DNA from: Planomonospora sp. ID67723
GTDB lineage: Bacteria > Actinomycetota > Actinomycetes > Streptosporangiales > Streptosporangiaceae
DNA: 64,000 nt
Direction of reading: 5' to 3'
Assembly (NCBI RefSeq): GCF_015711605.1
Contig: NZ_JABTEZ010000001.1
Location: 648,001 to 712,000 of the forward strand
The notes beneath the pieces are model-generated. The model did no database searches and was not told the origin of the DNA. It saw only the letters and a list, made by a program, of their open reading frames with translations. How positions within the stretch are numbered: the stretch's first letter is position 1; the number at the start of each line of letters is the position of its first letter. Shown here piece by piece: positions 17,352 to 29,516 of this stretch. The position numbers and the translations under genes are program-made.

Positions 17352-18857
17352 TCAGGCCCCGCCGGCCGGCTTGACCAGCGGGAACAGGATGGTCTCCCGG
17401 ATGTTCCTGCCCGTGAAGGCCATGATGAGACGGTCCACGCCGACCCCGACGCCTCCGGTGGGAGGCATCGCGTATTCCAGGGCTGCGAGGAAGTCCTCGT
17501 CAAGTTGCATCGCCTCGAGATCTCCGCCCGCTGCAAGAAGTGACTGCTCGGTCAGACGGCGGCGCTGCTCGACCGGGTCGACCAGCTCCGAGTAGGCGGT
17601 GCCCAGCTCGGTGCCGAACCCGATCAGGTCCCACTTCTCCGTCAGCAGCGGGTTGTCGCGGTGCTGGCGGGTCAGCGGGGAGGTCTCCAGCGGGTAGTCC
17701 ATCACGAACGTGGGCTGGACGAGCGTGTGCTCGACCAGTTCCTCGAAGAGCTCCTGGACCAGCTTGCCCTGACCCCACTTGGGGTCCCAGTGGATCTCCC
17801 GCGCGTCGGCCAGCTTGCGGACCTGCTCCAGCGGGGTCTCGGTGGTGATCTCCTCGCCGATCGCCGCAGAGACGGAGCCGTACAGCGTCACCCGCGGCCA
17901 CTCGGCGATGCCCAGGTCGACCTCCTGGCCCTCGTGGGTCACCACGGAGTGGCCGAGCGCGGCCACGACCGCCTGCTGGATCATCCGCTGGGTCAGGTCG
18001 GCCATGTCGTTGTAGTCGAGATACGTCCCGTAGGCCTCGAGCATGGTGAACTCGGGGTTGTGGGTGGCGTCCGCTCCCTCGTTGCGGAAGTTGCGGCTGA
18101 TCTCGAAGACCTTCTCGATGCCGCCGACGACGAGCCGCTTGAGGTAGAGCTCGATCGCGATGCGAAGGTAGAGCTCCATATCGTAGGCGTTGATGTGGGT
18201 CTTGAAGGGCCGGGCCGCCGCGCCGCCGTGGATCGGCTGCAACATCGGCGTCTCGACCTCGAGGTAGCCCTCACCGTGCCAGAAGTCGCGCATCGCGCGG
18301 ACCACGGCGCTGCGGGTGTAGGCCATCTTGCGGGCCTCGTCGTTGACGATGAGGTCCACGTAGCGCAGCCGTACCCGGGCCTCCGGGTCGGTGAGCCCGG
18401 CGTGCTTCTCCGGCAGCGGGCGCAGGCACTTGGAGGTGATCGCCCAGCGGTCGGCCAGGATGGACAGCTCACCGCGCTTGGAGGTGATGACCTCGCCCTC
18501 GACTCCGATGTGGTCGCCGAGGTCGACGTCGCGCTTCCAGGCGGCGAGGGACTCCTCGCCCACCTTGTCCAGCGAGATCATGATCTGCAGGTCGCCGGAG
18601 CCGTCCCGGATCGTGGCGAAGCAGAGCTTGCCGCCGGTCCTGGAGAGCATGACGCGGCCCGTGACGCCCACTTTGTCGCCGGTCGCGGTGTCAGCGTCGA
18701 GATCAGCGTATTTCTCGCGGATCCCGGCGTTGGTCGCGGTGCGCGGAAAGGACACCGGATAGGGGTCGACGCCCTCGGAACGGAGGCGCTCGAGCTTCTC
18801 CCGGCGCACGCGCATCTGCTCGGGCAGATCCTCGGCTGCAGTCACATGGTCGGTCAC
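17352..18857 (-). CDS. lysS: Lysyl-tRNA synthetase, class II
   Basis: Charges tRNA-Lys with lysine. 501 residues from GTG 18857 (VTDHVTAAEDLPEQM). The N-terminal OB-fold anticodon-binding domain is about 60-190; class II motif 2 is FEISRNFRNEGADATHNPEF and motif 3 is GVGVGVDRLIMAFTG. A longer in-frame extension to 18986 would run into the end of coaX and has no homology. coaX lies directly upstream in the same direction with a 77-base gap, so the two may be cotranscribed. A strong terminator follows. Confidence 0.97.
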   Translation of the reverse strand: MTDHVTAAEDLPEQMRVRREKLERLRSEGVDPYPVSFPRTATNAGIREKYADLDADTATGDKVGVTGRVMLSRTGGKLCFATIRDGSGDLQIMISLDKVGEESLAAWKRDVDLGDHIGVEGEVITSKRGELSILADRWAITSKCLRPLPEKHAGLTDPEARVRLRYVDLIVNDEARKMAYTRSAVVRAMRDFWHGEGYLEVETPMLQPIHGGAAARPFKTHINAYDMELYLRIAIELYLKRLVVGGIEKVFEISRNFRNEGADATHNPEFTMLEAYGTYLDYNDMADLTQRMIQQAVVAALGHSVVTHEGQEVDLGIAEWPRVTLYGSVSAAIGEEITTETPLEQVRKLADAREIHWDPKWGQGKLVQELFEELVEHTLVQPTFVMDYPLETSPLTRQHRDNPLLTEKWDLIGFGTELGTAYSELVDPVEQRRRLTEQSLLAAGGDLEAMQLDEDFLAALEYAMPPTGGVGVGVDRLIMAFTGRNIRETILFPLVKPAGGA

Positions 18858-18934
18858 GCAGCCAAGGGTACCGATACCGCAGAACCGGCGTTGTCCCGCC
18901 GTGACGGTTTTCCCGCCCCGGTGGAACCTCGCGG

Positions 18935-19716
18935 TCACATGGTGTTGCGGTGGTAGATGAGCCGGAGCCCGATCAGCGTCAGCCACGGCTCGTGCACGTC
19001 GACCGTGGCGGCCTCACCGGTCACGAGGGGGGCCGCGCTACCGGTCGCGACCACGGTCACGTCGTCGGGGTCGTCGGCCAGCTCGGCGGCCATCCGCTCC
19101 ACGATCCCGTCCACCTGGCCGGCGAAGCCGTAGATGATCCCCGACTGCAGCGCCTCGACCGTGTTCTTGGCGATCACCGACCGGGGCCGGATCAGCTCCA
19201 CCTTGTGCAACTGCGCCCCGGCCGCGGCCAGCGCGTCCACCGAGATCTCGATCCCGGGCGCGGTGACCGCCCCGACGTACTCCCCCTTGGCGGAGACGGC
19301 GTCGAAGGAGGTGGCGGTGCCGAAGTCGACGATGATGCACGGCCCGCCGTACAACTGGATGGCGGCGAGCGCGTTGACGATCCGGTCGCTGCCGACCTCC
19401 TTCGGGTTGTCCATCCGGACCGGCACCCCGGTGCGGATGCCCGGCTCCACGATCACCGCGGTGACGTCGCCGTAGTAACGCCGGCACATCTCACGCATCT
19501 CGTTGAGCACCGACGGCACCGTGGAACAGAGCGCGATGCCGTCGACGTCGGCCCCCTTGAGCAGCGGCGACTGCGCGAGCAGGCCCTGCAGCACGACGGC
19601 GATCTCGTCGGCGGTGCGCCGGGCGTCGGTCGCGATCCTCCAGTGCTCGATGACCTCCTCGCCCTCGAACAGGCCGAGAACGGTGTGCGTGTTGCCGACG
19701 TCGATGGCGAGCAGCA

Positions 19717-19717
<1 letters not shown>
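18935..19717 (-). CDS. coaX: Type III pantothenate kinase CoaX
   Basis: Phosphorylates pantothenate, the first committed step to CoA, and is not feedback-inhibited by CoA. 260 residues from ATG 19717 with GGGGGAA upstream. ASKHA-fold phosphate motif LLAIDVGNTHTVLGLF at the start; type III hallmarks GSDRIVNALAA and IIVDFGTATSFDAV; VVATGSAAPLV near the C terminus. Its ATG overlaps the stop codon of nadBC by one base (TGATG), so translation is coupled. This links CoA and NAD synthesis in one transcript. Confidence 0.97.
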
Positions 19718-22269
<2,552 letters not shown>

Positions 22270-22398
22270 CGCCGTCTCCTGTCTGTGTCTATGGCCGTGC
22301 TGCGCACGGCGGCTCGGGGCGGCCGCCTATTTCGTCAATATGACGATAACGCCCCGCAGGAGACGGGTCTTCCCCGGGTCGCCCCGAGCCCGGTGCCG

Positions 22399-22815
22399 TC
22401 ACCCCGCGACGAGGTCACCGCGCAGGTCGCCGGAGCCGGGTGCGGGCTCGGCCGGGTCGTCGCCGAGGTCGACGATCCGGTTCCCCCGGTCGACGTGGAC
22501 GACGCGCGGCCGGAAGGACCTGGCCTCGGCGTCGTCCATCTGGCCGTAGGCGATGATGATCACCAGATCGCCCTCGTGGACGAGGCGGGCGGCGGCGCCG
22601 TTGATGCCGATGACCCCGGAACCGCGCGGGCCGGCGATCGTGTAGGTGACCAGCCGGGCGCCGTTGTCGATGTCCACCACGTGGACCTGCTCTCCGGAGA
22701 GCAGCCCGGCCGCGTCGAGGAGATCCTCGTCGATGGTGATCGATCCCACATAGTGCAGGTCGGCCTGGGTCACGGTGGCACGGTGGATCTTGGAGGTGAG
22801 CATGGTGCGGAGCAT
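22399..22815 (-). CDS. panD: Aspartate 1-decarboxylase PanD
   Basis: Makes beta-alanine for pantothenate. 138 residues from ATG 22815 ([20 protein letters not shown]), with AAAGGCGA upstream. The self-cleavage site Gly24-Ser25 (HYVGSITID), which forms the catalytic pyruvoyl group, is intact, as are [11 protein letters not shown] and INGAAARLV. The acidic/proline C-terminal tail (about 115-138) is typical of actinobacterial PanD. It lies between panC and nadBC in the same direction. Confidence 0.97.
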   Translation of the reverse strand: MLRTMLTSKIHRATVTQADLHYVGSITIDEDLLDAAGLLSGEQVHVVDIDNGARLVTYTIAGPRGSGVIGINGAAARLVHEGDLVIIIAYGQMDDAEARSFRPRVVHVDRGNRIVDLGDDPAEPAPGSGDLRGDLVAG

Positions 22816-22919
22816 GCGCTGTTCGCCTTTCTCAGGGTCGCGCTGCCACGGGGCGTGCACGCCGGATGGGGAGGTATGCCAGGCTATAGACCAACCCTGC
22901 GCGAGAACAACGCCGTTGA

Positions 22920-23765
22920 TCAACCCAGCGTGAGAACAACGTTGTCGATCAGCCGGGTAGTCCCGACCCTGGCCGCGACCGCGAGGATCGCCTCCCCGGT
23001 GTGGCCGTCGCCCACCTCGGCGAAGGTCGCCGGGTCCGCCAGGATCAGATAGTCGACGTCCACCGCGGGCTCGGCGTCGAGCACGGCGCGCGCCGCCCGG
23101 CGGATCTCCGCCGGCGTGCTCCGCTCCGCCCCCGCGAACAGCGCCCGGGAGAGCGCCAGGGCCGCGACCCGGTCCTGCGCCGACAGGTAGCGGTTCCTGC
23201 TGGACAGGGCCAGACCGTCCGGCTCCCGGACGGTGGGGGCGCCCACGATGTCGATCGGCAGGTCGAGGTCGGTGACCATCCGGCGGATCAGCGCCAGCTG
23301 CTGGGCGTCCTTGCGCCCGAACACCGCCACGTCCGGCCGGACCAGGTTGAACAGCTTGAGCACCACGGTCAGCATGCCGTCGAAGTGCCCCGGCCGGAAC
23401 GCCCCCTCGGCGATCGTGCCCATCTCCCCCGCCGAGACGCCGACCTGGCGGTCCGGCAGGTACATGTCCTCGGCCGAGGGAGCGAAGACGACGCCCGCCC
23501 CCTCGGCGGCGCAGATCTCCAGGTCGGCGTCGAACGTCCGGGGGTAGCGGGAGAAGTCCTCGCCCGGACCGAACTGCAGGGGGTTGACGAAGATGCTCAC
23601 CGCGACGTGGTCGGCCCGTTCCCGGGCCAGGCGCATGAGCGAGCGGTGCCCCTCGTGCAGCGCCCCCATCGTCGGCACCAGCGCCAGCGTGGCACCCGCG
23701 CCCACGCCCAGCACCCGCCGGGCCTCGACCAGCTCGGCGCGGTCGTTCGCCACGATCACGTCCAT
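22920..23765 (-). CDS. panC: Pantothenate synthetase PanC
   Basis: Joins pantoate and beta-alanine using ATP. 281 residues with the HIGH-like ATP motif [50 protein letters not shown] and the KMSKS-like LSSRNRYLS. Its start overlaps the end of the upstream DUF2520 gene by 10 bases, so the two are coupled. panD follows after about 100 bases. No panB or classical panE is in the window. Confidence 0.97.
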   Translation of the reverse strand: MDVIVANDRAELVEARRVLGVGAGATLALVPTMGALHEGHRSLMRLARERADHVAVSIFVNPLQFGPGEDFSRYPRTFDADLEICAAEGAGVVFAPSAEDMYLPDRQVGVSAGEMGTIAEGAFRPGHFDGMLTVVLKLFNLVRPDVAVFGRKDAQQLALIRRMVTDLDLPIDIVGAPTVREPDGLALSSRNRYLSAQDRVAALALSRALFAGAERSTPAEIRRAARAVLDAEPAVDVDYLILADPATFAEVGDGHTGEAILAVAARVGTTRLIDNVVLTLG

Positions 23766-24646
23766 ATGTTCCCTCCCAGGGCGTCCAGGAGGCGTTCGGC
23801 GGCCTCGGGCTTGAGCAGCCCCGCCGCGAGCGCCCGGTCCGCCGTGAGCCTAGCGAGGGCCACATAGGCGTCCGCCGCCTCGGGGGCGGCCAGGATCAGC
23901 GCGTCCACATGCCTGCGGACCGTCCCCGCGTCGCCGCGGACCACGGGACCGGTCAGCCCGGCGATGCCGAGCCTGAGCACGTTGTCCAGGGCCGCGCCGA
24001 GCAGCGGCCCGAGCATCCGGCCCGGCTCCGCCACGCCGATCTTCCCCAGCAGGTCGGAGGACTCCGCGACGAGCGTGACCATGTGGTTGGCCGCGCCCGC
24101 CAGGGCCGCGTGGTAGAGCGCCCGGTCCTTCTCCTCGATCCAGACCGGCTCGCCCTCCATCTCGATGACCAGCGCCTCGGCCACCATGCGGAGCTCGTCG
24201 GGCGCGGTGACGCCGAACGAGATGCCGATGAGGCGGTTCAGGTCGTCGTCGCCGCCGGTGAAGGTCATCACCGGGTGCAGGGCCAGCGGGAGCGCCCCCG
24301 CCCTCGTCGCGGGGTTGAGGACCGCCAGGCCGTACGCGCCGCTGGTGTGGACCACCAGCTTGCCCCGCAGGTCGGCGCCGGTCTCGGCCAGGCCGGTGAC
24401 CAGGCCGGGCAGCACGTCGTCGGGGACCGTGAGCAGGACGAGGTCCGCCTTGGCCACCACGTCCTCCGGGCTGCTGGGAGCGAGGCCGAGCCGTTCCACC
24501 GCCCGGTTGCGGGAGGCGTCGGAGACGCCGCTGGCGGCCACGATCCGATGCCCCGCCCGCGCCAGCGCGCCGCCGAGCACCGAACCGACCCGTCCGGCTC
24601 CGAGCACTCCGACTGCCAGCCGCGCCGGACGATCATCTGTGTGCAT
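23756..24646 (-). CDS. Rossmann-fold/DUF2520 dehydrogenase-like protein, in the pantothenate operon
   Basis: About 296 residues from ATG 24646 with AAGGACGGGACG upstream. The N-terminal NAD(P)-binding motif is [22 protein letters not shown], followed by [16 protein letters not shown] and [11 protein letters not shown]; the C-terminal helical DUF2520 domain contains [20 protein letters not shown]. The fold is that of 6-phosphogluconate/ketopantoate-type reductases. It is translationally coupled to panC, the position where a ketopantoate reductase would be expected, so that activity is a reasonable inference but not demonstrated. Confidence 0.9.
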   Translation of the reverse strand: MHTDDRPARLAVGVLGAGRVGSVLGGALARAGHRIVAASGVSDASRNRAVERLGLAPSSPEDVVAKADLVLLTVPDDVLPGLVTGLAETGADLRGKLVVHTSGAYGLAVLNPATRAGALPLALHPVMTFTGGDDDLNRLIGISFGVTAPDELRMVAEALVIEMEGEPVWIEEKDRALYHAALAGAANHMVTLVAESSDLLGKIGVAEPGRMLGPLLGAALDNVLRLGIAGLTGPVVRGDAGTVRRHVDALILAAPEAADAYVALARLTADRALAAGLLKPEAAERLLDALGGNIWT

Positions 24647-25228
24647 GACGTCCCGTCCTTCGACCACCTGGGATTAAAAACCGTTCTTGAGTTCATCAGC
24701 GTTGACCAGCGTTCATCGCCTACCATCGGTTGCGATCGATCACCTCGGCGGGAACCGGTGGAGTGAGAGAGCGAATCGGTGTGACGTCGCCCGGAAGTTC
24801 CCCCCTACGGAGACGAAAAACGCCTGTGGAGATCAGGTAAGACCCGCGGGAGACCGAGGGCGCAGATCAGTGAAGCAGGAACGGGAAAAGAGAATCACCG
24901 AGGTTCTCTGAACGGCCCCGTGCCCAGTTGACCAGCGTAATGGGTCGGAAGGCCGCAGCCCCGTCGCGGCGTGCTGCGGCAGGCGGTGGCGCGTGCCGGA
25001 GAGGCGGGGGCGGGGACCGGGCCCTCACTCGGGCCCGGCCCCGCCGGGGAATCCCACCGAGCCGGAGACGACACGGACCGTGCCCGCTGGGGGAGCGGGC
25101 CGGGACGATGATCGCCGCCGATAGGGCAACGTTAACGCAAAGCGATGACAATATGCAGTCACCCGTTCTCTCCGCGTGTCATCGCAAGCCCATGTCCACC
25201 CCACTCGGGGACCGGTAACGTCGCAGGC
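24647..25228. other. Intergenic region between divergent DUF2520 and MidA-like genes
   Basis: About 580 bases, no credible gene on either strand. It has several hairpins: AGAGAA/TTCTCT (24890-24910), CCGGGCCC/GGGCCCGG around TCACT (25016-25037) and GCCCGCT/AGCGGGC (25082-25100). The last two look like terminators but follow no recognised gene, so a small RNA or a lost gene is possible. Both flanking genes start outwards, so promoters must lie here. Confidence 0.4.
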
Positions 25229-26194
25229 GTGTGGCTCACCTGGCGCGCCGCGATGCGGCAGGCGCTCTACGGCACGAACGGCTTCTATCTGCGGGAGCGC
25301 CCCTCCCGGCACTTCCGCACCTCCGTCAGCGCCTCCCCCGTCTTCGCCGAGGCCGTGCTGGGCGAACTCCTCGCGGTGGACGGCGCGCTCGGCCACCCCT
25401 GCCACCTCGACCTGGTGGACATCGGCGCCGGTGAGGGCAGGCTCGCGGCCGGGGTGCTGGCCGTCGCGCCGCCGGAGCTCAGGGCCAGGCTGCGGGTGAC
25501 GGCCGTGGATCTGGCGCCCCGGCCCGCCCGGCTGCCCGAGGAGATCGTGTGGGCGGAGACCCTGCCGGAGAAGATCTGCGGCCTGGCGGTCGCCAACGAG
25601 TGGCTGGACAACATCCCCGTGGACGTCGCCGAGCAGACTCCGGACGGACCACGGCTCGTGCTGGTCGACCCCGTGACCGGCGACGAGCGGCTCGGGGACC
25701 GCCCGGACGCGGCCGACCTCGGCTGGCTGGCCCGCTGGTGGCCGATGCGCGCGTCGGGCGAGCGGGCGGAGATCGGCAGGCCCCGTGACGAGGTCTGGGC
25801 CTCGGTGATCGTACGGCTGGCGCGGGGGCGGGCGATCGCGATCGACTACTCCCATCCGGCGGACGGCCGCCCGCCGTACGGCACGCTGACCGGTTACCGC
25901 GACGGCGCGATCGTCACGCCCGTTCCCGACGGCTCCTGCGACATCACCGCGCACGTCGCCCTGGACGCCTGCGCGGTGGCCGGGGAGCGAGCCGGAGCCG
26001 CGGAGACGCTCCTGACCACGCAGCGCGAGGCCCTGCGCTCCCTCGGCATCACCGGGACCCGGCCCCCGGCCGACCTCGCCCGCACCGATCCGCGCGGCTA
26101 CCTCCAGGTGCTCGCGAGGGCCTCGGAGGAGGGTGAGCTGATCGCCGCCGAGGGCCTCGGCGGTTTCGGCTGGCTCGCCCAGTCACGCCCCTGA
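25229..26194 (+). CDS. SAM-dependent methyltransferase, MidA/NDUFAF7 family
   Basis: 321 residues from GTG 25229. Starts LTWRAAMRQALYGTNGFYLRE with the family's conserved GFY, then the SAM-binding motif VDIGAGEGRLAAGVLA, ANEWLDNIPVD, and AIDYSHPADGRPPYGTLTGY. The eukaryotic member NDUFAF7 dimethylates an arginine of complex I subunit NDUFS2, the NuoD homologue. An orphan NuoD lies about 6 kb away, so a functional link is worth testing. No ribosome site is obvious, so the start is uncertain. It converges with a P450 gene, 16 bases away. Confidence 0.88.
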   Translation: MWLTWRAAMRQALYGTNGFYLRERPSRHFRTSVSASPVFAEAVLGELLAVDGALGHPCHLDLVDIGAGEGRLAAGVLAVAPPELRARLRVTAVDLAPRPARLPEEIVWAETLPEKICGLAVANEWLDNIPVDVAEQTPDGPRLVLVDPVTGDERLGDRPDAADLGWLARWWPMRASGERAEIGRPRDEVWASVIVRLARGRAIAIDYSHPADGRPPYGTLTGYRDGAIVTPVPDGSCDITAHVALDACAVAGERAGAAETLLTTQREALRSLGITGTRPPADLARTDPRGYLQVLARASEEGELIAAEGLGGFGWLAQSRP

Positions 26195-26210
26195 CCCGTG
26201 TCCGCGCCGG

Positions 26211-27515
26211 TCAGATCCGGACCTGCAGGGACTCCAGGCCGCGGATGACGTAGCCCGGGCCCCACTCCGGCTCGGCGGCGAGCTCCATCTTCGGGGCCCG
26301 GCGCAGCAGCGCGCCGAACGACTCGGCGAGCTCGACCCGCGCCAGCGGCGCGCCCAGGCAGAAGTGGATTCCGGCGCCGAAGGAGATGTGCGGGTTGTCC
26401 CGGCGTCCCACGTCGAGGCGGTCGGGGTCGTCGAACACCTCGGGATCGCGGTTGGCCGAGCCGAACAGCAGCGCCACCTCGCTGCCGCGCGGGATGTCCA
26501 CCCCGCCGACCGAGATGTCCTCCAGCACCCAGCGCTCGAACATCTGCAGCGGGGTGTCCCAGCGCATCAGCTCCTCGATCGCGGTCGGCAGCAGGCCGTG
26601 GTCGGCCCGGAGCCGCTCCAGTTCGCCGGGGTTGCGCAGCAGCGACCACCAGCCGTTCCCGGTGACGTTGACGGTGGCCTCGTGCCCGGCGTTGAGCAGC
26701 AGCACGCAGGTGCCGACCAGTTCCTCCTCGGTGAGCGTGTCGCCGTCGTCGGTGACCTGCGCGAGCGCGCTGATCAGGTCGTCGCCCGGGTCGGCCCGCC
26801 GGGCGCGGGCCAGTCCGACGAGGTAGTCCGAGAACTCGGAGGCGGCGCGCACGGCCGTGTGCTGGGCCTCGACCGACGGGTTGAGCTCGTACATCCCGCA
26901 GATGTCGGCCGACCACGGCCGCAGCAGGTGACGGTCGGCCTCGGGCACGCCGAGCATCTCGGCGATCACGGTCACCGGGAGCGGCTCGGCCACCTCGGAG
27001 ATCAGGTCGCCTCCGCCGCGCTCGGCGAACCGGTCCACGAGGTCCCCGGCGAGCCGGGCGACCTTGGGGCGCAGCGCCTCGACCATCCGGGGGGTGAACG
27101 CCTTGGAGACCAGCCGCCGCAGCCGTGTGTGGACCGGTGGCTCGACGTCGAGCATGCCGGCCCGGATCACCCGCCAGAACGGGTCCTGGAACTCCGGGTC
27201 GTCCGGTCTGCCGAACTCCGCGTGGCCGGCCACGTGCAGGTAGGAGCGGCCGAGCCTGCGGTCGCGCAGCAGGGTGTTGACGTCGGCGTGCCGGGCGACC
27301 AGCCACTGGCCGGTCGGCTCGAAGAAGCTGACCGGCCGCTCCCGCCTCAGTTCGGCGTAGACGTCGTAGGGATGGGCGACGAATTCCGGATTCCACGGAT
27401 CAAAGTGCACGAATTCATGGTAATCCGGCTTTGTAATCCGACAGCCGTTCCGGCACGGCGTGACCCTTTCCTGGAACACCCCGCCCCCAGGGCCCCGGCA
27501 AAGCCGGCCGAGCAT
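26211..27515 (-). CDS. Cytochrome P450
   Basis: About 430 residues with I-helix LLLNAGHEATVNVTGNGW, the K-helix ExxR (EELMRWDTPLQMF) and heme-cysteine loop FGAGIHFCLGAPLARVE. It is a soluble bacterial class I P450 needing a ferredoxin and reductase, neither of which is adjacent. The substrate is unknown. Start uncertain: ATG 27515, GTG 27476 and GTG 27410 are all in frame, and conserved sequence begins only at HEFVHFDPWNPEF. It reads away from the LysR gene and converges with the MidA-like gene. Confidence 0.9.
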   Translation of the reverse strand: MLGRLCRGPGGGVFQERVTPCRNGCRITKPDYHEFVHFDPWNPEFVAHPYDVYAELRRERPVSFFEPTGQWLVARHADVNTLLRDRRLGRSYLHVAGHAEFGRPDDPEFQDPFWRVIRAGMLDVEPPVHTRLRRLVSKAFTPRMVEALRPKVARLAGDLVDRFAERGGGDLISEVAEPLPVTVIAEMLGVPEADRHLLRPWSADICGMYELNPSVEAQHTAVRAASEFSDYLVGLARARRADPGDDLISALAQVTDDGDTLTEEELVGTCVLLLNAGHEATVNVTGNGWWSLLRNPGELERLRADHGLLPTAIEELMRWDTPLQMFERWVLEDISVGGVDIPRGSEVALLFGSANRDPEVFDDPDRLDVGRRDNPHISFGAGIHFCLGAPLARVELAESFGALLRRAPKMELAAEPEWGPGYVIRGLESLQVRI

Positions 27516-27570
27516 CTTTTGACCATGTGAGTCGGATCCCGCCGGCCTGGGCGAGAAACGGCGTAGCCGC

Positions 27571-28473
27571 TCACCAGGTGGGCTTGGAGCGGGTGGCCTG
27601 GCGGATGGCGGCGGTGATGGCGGCGGTGGTGGGGTTCGGGACGTCGGTGCGGCGGACTGCGGCGAACAGCTGGCGGTGGATGGGGTTGCCGGTGATGGCC
27701 GCGGTGCGGATGCCCGGCGCGGCGGGGTCGATAGCCATCGCCGGGATGAGGGCGGTGGCGAGACCGGCGCGGGCGAGGGTGAGTTGCGCGGTGATGTCCG
27801 CGGTGGCGTATCGGGCGGTGGGCGTGAATCCCGCCTGGTGACAGGCGTGCAGGATGGCTTGGCCGCACTCGGTGCCCGGCGGCGGCAGGGCGAGGCTGTG
27901 CTCGCTCAACTCGGGTAGTGACATGGATGCGGGACCGCGGCGGTGGGCAGCGGTGACGACGAGCAGTGGATCGTCGAGCAGCGGATGTGTCTCGACGCCG
28001 CTGACGGTGATCGGGGGCAGGTGGTGGTAGCGCTGCCCGACGATCACGTCGACGGCGCCGAGGACCAGCTCGCGTAATTGCGCCTGGTCGCTGATGAGGC
28101 AGGTGACGGCGAGTTGGGGGTGGCGGTCGCGCAGGGCGGTCAGTGCGGGAGTCACGACGCGTTGGACGGTCGAGGGCAGGGCGGCCAGGGTGGCGGTGGC
28201 GCCGACCGTGCCCTTGTGGGCGGCGACGGCGTGTTCGGCGTCGCGGATGGCGGTGAAGATGCGCTCACCGTGGTCGACGAGCAGCGCGCCGAGCTCGGTC
28301 AGTGCCACGGTACGGCCGTCGGGGCGAAGCAGGTCGGCTCCGACCTCGCGTCGCAGCGCCGCCAGTTGTTGGGACACGGCGCCGGCGGACAGCGACAGGG
28401 ATCGGGCAGCCGCGGTGATGGAGCCGCGGGCGGCGACGGTCGCGAGGAGGTGGAGACGGCGGACATCCAGCAT
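27571..28473 (-). CDS. LysR-family transcriptional regulator
   Basis: 300 residues. N-terminal winged HTH: LDVRRLHLLATVAARGSITAAARSL followed by AGAVSQQLAALRREVG. The C-terminal type 2 periplasmic-binding-like domain covers about 90-300 and should bind a small co-inducer. It is divergent from the SCO6745-family gene at 28553, the usual arrangement of a LysR protein and its target, with a T-N11-A-like motif in between. Confidence 0.93.
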   Translation of the reverse strand: MLDVRRLHLLATVAARGSITAAARSLSLSAGAVSQQLAALRREVGADLLRPDGRTVALTELGALLVDHGERIFTAIRDAEHAVAAHKGTVGATATLAALPSTVQRVVTPALTALRDRHPQLAVTCLISDQAQLRELVLGAVDVIVGQRYHHLPPITVSGVETHPLLDDPLLVVTAAHRRGPASMSLPELSEHSLALPPPGTECGQAILHACHQAGFTPTARYATADITAQLTLARAGLATALIPAMAIDPAAPGIRTAAITGNPIHRQLFAAVRRTDVPNPTTAAITAAIRQATRSKPTW

Positions 28474-28479
28474 GACTCG

Positions 28480-28492
28480 TTAGGTTATCTAA
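28480..28492. promoter_or_regulatory. Candidate LysR operator in the divergent promoter
   Basis: TTAG-GTTAT-CTAA is a dyad of the T-N11-A type recognised by LysR proteins. It is 7 bases upstream of the LysR start and about 60 bases upstream of the divergent gene. GGTC and GACC arms further right may add a second dyad. Confidence 0.5.
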
Positions 28493-28552
28493 AAGGTCGG
28501 TGCAGCAATATCCGTCTTGACCTATCGGATGGTGGTGCGCGACCGTCGGCGC

Positions 28553-29356
28553 ATGGAGATCCTCGATTGCATCGCGGCCGTTGCCCGGCCGATTCACGAC
28601 TTCGGCGACGAGTTCATGGCCGACGCGGAGACCGCAGCCGTCGGCGTGGAGGCCGGTTTCCAACCGGGGCGCGGCTTCTACTGCCGTGGCCGTTTCGGTG
28701 TGCTGGGCGAGGCGCCGGTGGCGGTGGTGCAGGCGGCGCAGGGCTTCCTCGGGCCGGCGCTGGTCGCCACGGGCTGGTCCGCGGGGCGCCGCGTGATGCC
28801 GGTCGACGATGCCGTCGCCTGCTACTCACACGCCATGGAGCGGTGGGCCGGCGCCCACCTGCGCACCAGCGTCGACGTGGAGCACTTCAACCAGCTCGCG
28901 CAGCGGCTGATCGACGCCGCCGACGCCGACGCCTTGCCCCTGTTCGCCGGCTGGCGAGCGCGGCCCCTGCCGGCTGACCCGGTCGCGGCGGCGATGCAGC
29001 GCATCCACGTGCTGCGCGAGCACCGCGGCGCCTGCCACCTCACCGCGGTGCGCGCGTGCGGCCTCACCGCCCACCAGGCGATGGTCATCAACCTCGGCGC
29101 CGAGCAGGCCGCGCACTACGGCTGGGACCCGCCGCACGACAGAACAGCCGGTCTCGTCGCGCGGTGGACGCGCGCCGAGGACCTGACCACGGCAATGCAG
29201 GCCCCGCTCTACGCCACCCTGACGCCGCGTCAGCGCACCGCTTTCGCAGAGCTCGTCGGCGGGATAACCGCTTCCCGGTCCAGGGCGTGGCCGATCGGCG
29301 ACGACGTGGGGGCAGGCACGGTCTTCCCCGATCATGTGGCGTCGAGAACCTCATGA
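28553..29356 (+). CDS. SCO6745-family protein of unknown function
   Basis: 267 residues from ATG 28553 (MEILDCIAAVARPIHDFGDEF). Largely alpha-helical with no signal peptide or membrane segments, and two similar halves of about 130 residues. Conserved segments include GRGFYCRGRFGVLGEAP and YSHAMERWAGAHL. This matches the actinobacterial SCO6745 family, which is often annotated with a helix-turn-helix and has no established activity. Expression is probably controlled by the divergent LysR gene. Confidence 0.75.
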   Translation: MEILDCIAAVARPIHDFGDEFMADAETAAVGVEAGFQPGRGFYCRGRFGVLGEAPVAVVQAAQGFLGPALVATGWSAGRRVMPVDDAVACYSHAMERWAGAHLRTSVDVEHFNQLAQRLIDAADADALPLFAGWRARPLPADPVAAAMQRIHVLREHRGACHLTAVRACGLTAHQAMVINLGAEQAAHYGWDPPHDRTAGLVARWTRAEDLTTAMQAPLYATLTPRQRTAFAELVGGITASRSRAWPIGDDVGAGTVFPDHVASRTS

Positions 29357-29516
29357 TCTCGGAGGTCGCGGCCGTTCGTTCACCCGGAGGGGCGCCGTGC
29401 CGCGCCGGACGCGGGCTCATGCCCTGAACCGGACACCGTGATCGCCAACGCCCCTTTGCCGACGCCCCGGCCCCGCCCCTCAGCGCGCTCCGGGAGAGGG
29501 CCGCGCCGTCGGCGCG

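Noticed and set aside
17653-18956. Plus-strand frame of about 430 codons opposite lysS
   Set aside because: No start context or motifs; lysS motifs 2 and 3 lie on the minus strand.
24867-25151. 94-codon minus-strand frame in the gap before the MidA-like gene
   Set aside because: Arg/Pro-rich translation across the hairpins, no ribosome site and no homology recognised.
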